A stretch of 44,758 bases of DNA from Minisyncoccota bacterium (lineage in GTDB: Bacteria; Patescibacteriota; Minisyncoccia; Phycocordibacterales; UBA9973): positions 1-44,758 of the forward strand of contig JAGOSA010000004.1 of NCBI GenBank assembly GCA_018062505.1, given 5' to 3'. Positions within the stretch are counted from its first letter, which is position 1; each line of letters starts with the position of its first letter. Of the stretch, positions 41,200-44,758 are shown piece by piece. The position numbers and the translations under genes are program-made. Under the pieces are notes generated by a model, which made no database searches, was not told where the DNA came from, and saw only the letters and a list, made by a program, of their open reading frames with translations.

Positions 41200-42192
41200 C
41201 TAATTCTTTTTGCTGTGGAATTTTTTATGAATATCACGCAGCGCCTTGTCGGTAATGTGCGTATATATTTGAGTTGTTGCAATGTTTGCGTGGCCTAGCA
41301 TCATTTGCACAGAACGAATGTCAGCGCCGTTCGACAAGAGGTCAGTAGCGAACGAGTGGCGCAAAACATGCGGAGTAACTTTTTTCGAAATGCCAGCCTT
41401 CATCGCAATTTCGCGGACGATGCGCTCAATCGAGCGGGGAGTGAGGCGACGTGAATCTTTGCGTCCTTCAATTTTCTTGGCGCGATTGCGCGAGAGCTCA
41501 ACAAACATCGCTTCGTCCATATCTTTTCTTTTCGCCAAATAGTTTCGGATTGCACCCTTTGCATCATCAGACAAAAAGACAACGCGGACTTTTTCGCCCT
41601 TTCCGCGAATCGAGAATTCATCGCGAGACAAATCAAGATCGCGATTGAGCGAGCTAAGTTCGGAGAGGCGAAGGCCAGTCGAGAAAAAGAGCTGCAGCAT
41701 TGCATGGTCGCGGAGAGAGCGCTCGACTGCGAGCTGCTTTACATTTTCGCTATCGGATTTCGATGGAGCAACCTTGAGCGACGCTTCAATCATGCGGAAA
41801 AGTTCATTGACGGTAATGAGGTCAAGGCTGCGCTCTTTAACTTTTGCGAGTTCAATGCGATCTGCAGGCAATGCCTCAATGCCGCGTCGCATCAGGAATT
41901 TGAGAAAAACTCGGAGCGCGATCAAGTGGTAGTTCTGGCTATTTTTTTTCATCGTGCCGGACGATTGGCCTTTGACCTTGATGCCAGGGGCACGGTTGAG
42001 ATTGAGCCGAAAAGTACGGATAGATTCTTCATCAATATCGCCGACAGTCTTTATTTTCTGCTCCTTGAAAAAACGCGAAAGGTAGCGATCGTAGTTAACG
42101 ACAGTTTTGAGCGAATTGCCTTTCTCGATCTCGATGTATTCAAGAAATTGGCGCTTCATTTTTTCTATATCTGTATCGCTGCCGGAGGACAT
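41200..42192 (-). CDS. Xer-type tyrosine recombinase
   Basis: 330 residues. An N-terminal SAM-like domain (about 12-115) with NYDRYLSRF, then the catalytic domain (about 135-325) with Arg in TGLRLSEL, Lys in RGKGEKVR, HVLRHSFATDLL (H-x-x-R), LGHANIATTQIYTH with the nucleophile Tyr. All six catalytic residues seem present. Such enzymes resolve chromosome dimers (XerC/XerD) or move elements; no att site or element boundaries were seen, so the dimer-resolution role is the default. The -10 TGATATACT ends 6 bases before the ATG (leaderless). Confidence 0.93.
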   Translation of the reverse strand: MSSGSDTDIEKMKRQFLEYIEIEKGNSLKTVVNYDRYLSRFFKEQKIKTVGDIDEESIRTFRLNLNRAPGIKVKGQSSGTMKKNSQNYHLIALRVFLKFLMRRGIEALPADRIELAKVKERSLDLITVNELFRMIEASLKVAPSKSDSENVKQLAVERSLRDHAMLQLFFSTGLRLSELSSLNRDLDLSRDEFSIRGKGEKVRVVFLSDDAKGAIRNYLAKRKDMDEAMFVELSRNRAKKIEGRKDSRRLTPRSIERIVREIAMKAGISKKVTPHVLRHSFATDLLSNGADIRSVQMMLGHANIATTQIYTHITDKALRDIHKKFHSKKN

Positions 42193-42198
42193 GGAGAA

Positions 42199-42236
42199 AG
42201 TATATCATTTGACCCAAAGGCTATAAATGGTATGCT
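42199..42236. promoter_or_regulatory. Divergent promoters of the recombinase gene and the 42256 gene
   Basis: Minus strand: extended -10 TGATATACT (42199-42207) for the recombinase. Plus strand: TTGACC (42209-42214), 16-base spacer, TATGCT (42231-42236) for the membrane-protein gene. Confidence 0.6.
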
Positions 42237-42255
42237 CGAAGAAACAGCTGTAAAA

Positions 42256-42615
42256 ATGAAAAAACAAATCCGTCCCGGGTTTCATATTATTTTAGTTGAA
42301 CACATTATTATGTCTATTTTTGCAATTGCAGCGATTTTCTCTCTCCTTGCCATTTTGGGATTAAAAAACACTGCTGACATGCGACAATACGACGACCAGT
42401 ATTCGAACAATTTTGTTATAGGCTTAAGCATCATCATTTACCTCTCTCTGTACTATTTTTACTTTATGTGGAAAGTACATCGTCCGGTAGACATTAATGC
42501 GCAATACTATAGCGAATCTGAAGAAGCTGGTTACGATCATGTGCGACCAACTATTAGAGATGAAAATTACGACTCCATTGTCTTAGGTCCAAATCGACTC
42601 AAGTCGAAAACCTAA
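42256..42615 (+). CDS. Small membrane protein with two helices
   Basis: 119 residues from ATG 42256 (MKKQIRPGFHII); the upstream in-frame ATG 42232 lies inside the promoter. Two hydrophobic helices (about 13-37 and 52-72), then a charged C-terminal tail of about 50 residues (VHRPVDINAQYYSESEEAG…). No family recognised. It is divergent from the recombinase gene and ends with a terminator. Confidence 0.65.
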   Translation: MKKQIRPGFHIILVEHIIMSIFAIAAIFSLLAILGLKNTADMRQYDDQYSNNFVIGLSIIIYLSLYYFYFMWKVHRPVDINAQYYSESEEAGYDHVRPTIRDENYDSIVLGPNRLKSKT

Positions 42616-42621
42616 ACTCCC

Positions 42622-42655
42622 AAGCTCCTCATATATCCTTATATATGAGGAGCTT
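42622..42655 (+). terminator. Rho-independent terminator
   Basis: 15-bp stem AAGCTCCTCATATAT around CCTT; T-run is short (TTAC). Confidence 0.75.
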
Positions 42656-42728
42656 TTACGTTGTCAGGCAGCCGAAATTTGCCAATTTGGCCTAAAAATG
42701 TCGTTTAGTGGGCAGACCGAGGGAGGGC

Positions 42729-42757
42729 TTGCATTTTTTTTGTTCATGTGCTATGAT
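42729..42757 (+). promoter_or_regulatory. rpsO promoter
   Basis: TTGCAT (42729-42734), 17-base spacer, TATGAT (42752-42757). Only 9 bases separate it from the ATG, so the mRNA has almost no leader. Confidence 0.7.
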
Positions 42758-42766
42758 ATGCGAGCT

Positions 42767-43030
42767 ATGTTGAAGAAAACAAAGAAAGCCAACGCAATCA
42801 AAAAAGTACAGCTGCACGACAAGGACAACGGTTCTTCGCCTGCTCAGATCGCTATTTTGACTGAACGTATTGAAAGCCTTGCATCTCACTTGAAGAAGCA
42901 CAAGCAGGATAACCATTCCCGCCGTGGTCTCATCAAGATGGTCGCAGACCGACGCTCCCACATGAAGTTTTTGGAGCGAAACAACAAGTCTGCCTTCGCT
43001 AAAGTTACAAAGGCCCTCGAACTTAAATAA
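42767..43030 (+). CDS. rpsO: 30S ribosomal protein S15
   Basis: 87 residues from ATG 42767 (MLKKTKKANAIKKVQLHDKD); earlier ATGs fall in the promoter. GSSPAQIAILTERIESLASHLK and HSRRGLIKMVADRRSHMKFL match bS15. It binds the central domain of 16S rRNA. The near-absent leader leaves no room for the pseudoknot autoregulation known in E. coli rpsO. Confidence 0.96.
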   Translation: MLKKTKKANAIKKVQLHDKDNGSSPAQIAILTERIESLASHLKKHKQDNHSRRGLIKMVADRRSHMKFLERNNKSAFAKVTKALELK

Positions 43031-43032
43031 TC

Positions 43033-43061
43033 AACAAAGCTCGCCTCTGGCGGGTTTTGTT
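43033..43061 (+). terminator. rpsO terminator
   Basis: Stem AACAAA-GCTCGCC/GGCGGGT-TTTGTT (imperfect). Confidence 0.65.
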
Positions 43062-43065
43062 TTAG

Positions 43066-43074
43066 TGATATACT
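43066..43074 (+). promoter_or_regulatory. Extended -10 promoter of the NYN-protein gene
   Basis: TGATATACT; the expected start (about 43081) coincides with a tRNA-like stretch. Confidence 0.5.
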
Positions 43075-43078
43075 CGTT

Positions 43079-43106
43079 GTGGCCAAATGGCCAGACGGAT
43101 AAGCGT
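43079..43106 (+). other. tRNA-5'-half-like sequence in the NYN-gene leader
   Basis: The stretch contains GGCCAAATGGCC and GACGGATAAGCG, resembling the start and D-arm of a tRNA, at the expected transcript start. There is no anticodon or matching acceptor arm, so at best it is a decayed or partial tRNA; GGCC-AAAT-GGCC alone would form a small hairpin. Confidence 0.3.
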
Positions 43107-43153
43107 TTTTACATAGCAGGTCGATATTTTACATACAAATAATTTTTTACATA
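43107..43153 (+). repeat. Three direct repeats TTTTACATA before the NYN-protein gene
   Basis: Copies at 43107-43115, 43127-43135 and 43145-43153, spaced 20 and 18 bases (about two helical turns), ending 5 bases before the ATG. Confidence 0.65.
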
Positions 43154-43158
43154 CTCTT

Positions 43159-43671
43159 ATGTCAATCATCAAACACAAAGAACAGCGCGTTGCCGTTTTT
43201 ATAGATACGCAAAATATCTACCACAGCGCACGCAACCTCTACAACCGCAAAGTCAATTTCGGCTCTGTAGTCAAAGATGCTGTTGCCGGACGAAAGCTCG
43301 TTCGCGCAATCGCATATGTCATTACCTCGGAAGCGGGGGATGAGAAAGCTTTTTTTGAAGCCCTCGAAAAAATGGGCATTGAAACTCGCACGAAAGACCT
43401 TCAGGTCTTCGCGGGAGGAGCAAAGAAAGGAGACTGGGATGTCGGTCTTGCAATCGACGCAGTGCGAACAGCGCCGCGCATCGATGCAGCGATCATTCTC
43501 TCAGGCGACGGCGACTTCGTCCCGCTCGTCGAATATCTCCAAAAGCACTCAGGGATCCAAGTTGAAGTTGCAGCATTCGGAAAGTCTTCTTCGCAGAAGC
43601 TCAAGGAAGCAGCAGACGATTTCGTGGACCTTTCGCAAAATGCGAGAAAATACCTCATCGGTATGCGATAA
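43159..43671 (+). CDS. NYN-domain (LabA/DUF88) protein, putative nuclease
   Basis: 170 residues. The PIN-like NYN pattern is present: VAVFIDTQNIYHSAR (about 11-25, first Asp), GGAKKGDWDVGLAIDAVR (about 86-103, Asp) and ILSGDGDFVPLVEYLQ (about 112-127). These acidic residues could bind a metal for RNA cleavage. Family members are linked to RNA decay or circadian output in other bacteria. The tail (SSSQKLKEAADDFVDL) is typical. An unusual repeat-bearing leader lies upstream. Confidence 0.92.
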   Translation: MSIIKHKEQRVAVFIDTQNIYHSARNLYNRKVNFGSVVKDAVAGRKLVRAIAYVITSEAGDEKAFFEALEKMGIETRTKDLQVFAGGAKKGDWDVGLAIDAVRTAPRIDAAIILSGDGDFVPLVEYLQKHSGIQVEVAAFGKSSSQKLKEAADDFVDLSQNARKYLIGMR

Positions 43672-43686
43672 ATCACGCAGTAAAAG

Positions 43687-43708
43687 AGCCGCCTTTAATA
43701 GGGCGGCT
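43687..43708 (+). terminator. NYN-gene terminator
   Basis: Stem AGCCGCC/GGCGGCT followed by TTTTTT; weak in the reverse direction. Confidence 0.8.
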
Positions 43709-43752
43709 TTTTTATTTGTTTTTAAAATGAACTTGCTACTAAATTTAATTTC

Positions 43753-44532
43753 TTAAAATCTGTAATCGAACAGCTTTACGACTTTGATCGGTACATTTTT
43801 AGGAAATACATGCGGTGCAACATTGCCGATAAGCTTAGCGAATCGCTCGCTTCGGGCCTTGCTCTTGTCGATCATCAGCTTCAGCCAAAGCAACGTTGGA
43901 GCAATACTGAGGCTCGTTTGCGCTTTGCGGTAGCCGCCATCAACACCTTTGATTTGCTCATGCTTTTCTTCTAGCAAAATGAAGTAGCCAGTCGGCATCG
44001 ATTCAAGCAATGCTTTCGTTGATGAAAAATTGTAATGCTTGTTAGCCGGAACAAAACCAAATGTTGTCGTGACTTTATACTTCTTGCCGCGACGTTCGAC
44101 ATCCTGCAACTCTGCGTATTCAATGGTGTTGTACTTGCCGGGCTGCATGTGCCAAGTGTGCGTTTTTGTTAGGTCACTGATGAGCAGGTTGAGCTGTCCG
44201 CGATCGAACTTTTCCGCAAGAGGTTTCTTCGGCAAAAAACTAAGATTTGATTCGTGCTGAAAGTAGAATTCGACGGTGCGATTCTTTTTCTTTTTCCTGG
44301 TCTCATGCCAGAGTTCAAATCTGAAGCCGCGCCGCGATTGCTTGAACATTTCTTTGAAGACATTAATGAAGAGTTTGTCCGGATCTGTAGGCTTGAGCAA
44401 TGCACTGATGGTTTTGCCTGTGCCACGCTTTTTTGAGTCGCGACGGTTTCGGTTTTTCGACATTCGCACGAAATCCGGATTGTTCAGCTTTTTGAGATTG
44501 CTTTCAATTCGAGTGGGGGAGGGATATCTCAT
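43753..44532 (-). CDS. Hypothetical basic protein
   Basis: 259 residues, no signal peptide, very basic N-terminus (SKNRNRRDSKKRGTGK). The middle (KLFINVFKEMFKQSRRGFRFELWHETRKK, VEFYFQHESNL) vaguely recalls the N-terminal domain of conjugation-type ATPase partners in Patescibacteria, but this is too weak to name. The second half has strands (KYKVTTTFGF, GYFILLEEK) and a helix LLWLKLMIDKSKARSERFAKLIG. No family assigned. It may bind nucleic acid, given the charge. Confidence 0.6.
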   Translation of the reverse strand: MRYPSPTRIESNLKKLNNPDFVRMSKNRNRRDSKKRGTGKTISALLKPTDPDKLFINVFKEMFKQSRRGFRFELWHETRKKKKNRTVEFYFQHESNLSFLPKKPLAEKFDRGQLNLLISDLTKTHTWHMQPGKYNTIEYAELQDVERRGKKYKVTTTFGFVPANKHYNFSSTKALLESMPTGYFILLEEKHEQIKGVDGGYRKAQTSLSIAPTLLWLKLMIDKSKARSERFAKLIGNVAPHVFPKNVPIKVVKLFDYRF

Positions 44533-44758
44533 AATTATGGAGTTTTAATTGTTTACATTTTTTATTACTGTACCATGATTTGTTGAATATGTAAAATGCA
44601 TCGTAAAAAGTATTAATGAAAAAGAATGACTGATATACTCAATCTATTAGAATTAATTGCTAGCCTGCAGACGCATAGAATTGTCGCTAAATATAGCAGA
44701 GCAATTTTAGGGTCTGGAGACTAGTCAAAAGAAATGCAAAGCAAAGAGTACGAAATAG
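44533..44758. other. Right-end intergenic stretch
   Basis: No gene seen. It contains the extended -10 TGATATACT on the plus strand (44631-44639), which may drive a gene beyond the window. Confidence 0.4.

Noticed and set aside
41200-42192. Integrase of a mobile element
   Set aside because: Neighbours are housekeeping genes, and no att repeats or cargo are visible; a Xer role is simpler.
1-44758. Alternative genetic code (TGA read as Gly)
   Set aside because: Clear genes end at TGA in the right place (for example 10834-11337), and conserved proteins need no in-frame TGA.
1-44758. CRISPR array, insertion sequence or prophage
   Set aside because: No regular repeat-spacer pattern, transposase or phage module was seen. 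The Gly-rich fibre-like end at 17325-19106 stands alone and is better read as a surface protein.

Overview
The window looks like a chromosomal segment of a Patescibacteria (Candidate Phyla Radiation) genome, most likely a member of the Parcubacteria. The reasons are small compact genes, several secreted proteins with Pro-rich linkers and Ig-like repeats of the kind common in that group, a trigger factor without its PPIase domain, tRNA genes without encoded CCA, almost no recognisable Shine-Dalgarno sequences, and terminators packed against promoters. TGA is read as stop, so this is not a code-25 lineage. The placement is an inference from gene content; there is no rRNA here.

Layout. 1-13.4 kb: a broken-up str cluster on the minus strand (rpsL, rpsG, fusA and the start of tuf). 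One unknown gene sits between rpsG and fusA. Between fusA and tuf lie three small membrane-anchored proteins, an SDR oxidoreductase, a 1507-residue secreted sugar-dehydrogenase-like protein and a small secreted protein. A site-2 protease and, on the plus strand, rpmB follow. 13.5-17.3 kb: a ComEC-type metallo-beta-lactamase protein, a 55-residue membrane protein, and the glycolytic pair pgk-tpiA. 17.3-21.9 kb: a surface-protein operon of three genes. 22-25.7 kb: nusA, ppa and tig on the plus strand. 25.7-27.3 kb: a Q/N-rich lipoprotein and a Tyr/Gly-repeat secreted protein. 27.4-29.8 kb: clpP and rny. 29.8-32.8 kb: an arginase-family enzyme, a deoxyhypusine-synthase-like enzyme and an unknown protein. 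32.9-37.1 kb: SIMPL, membrane and Gmad2/GerMN proteins, HU, tRNA-Pro and a YraN nuclease-like gene. 37.1-37.5 kb: an AT-rich gap without genes. 37.5-44.5 kb: tRNA-Gly, tRNA-Arg with the CCA-adding enzyme directly behind it, msrA, xth, a Xer-type recombinase, rpsO, a NYN-domain protein and hypotheticals.

The most interesting region is 37.1-39.1 kb. The AT-rich gap holds a perfect DnaA box (TTATCCACA) and near-boxes. Around it lie six parS-like palindromes with the core TTTCAYATGAAA, two of them 14/16 matches to the known parS consensus, and I saw no such core elsewhere in the window. Most genes left of the gap, including the heavily expressed translation and glycolysis genes, point away from it. 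I read this as a candidate replication origin and centromere; it is untested.

The second theme is compaction. Several promoters share bases with the terminator of the preceding gene, several -10 boxes sit 6-9 bases before a start codon (leaderless mRNA), and rpsL, fusA and nusA share a small hairpin plus T-run at the start of their leaders. The third is a deoxyhypusine-synthase-like enzyme beside a ureohydrolase, which points to polyamine chemistry in an organism expected to lack most biosynthesis.
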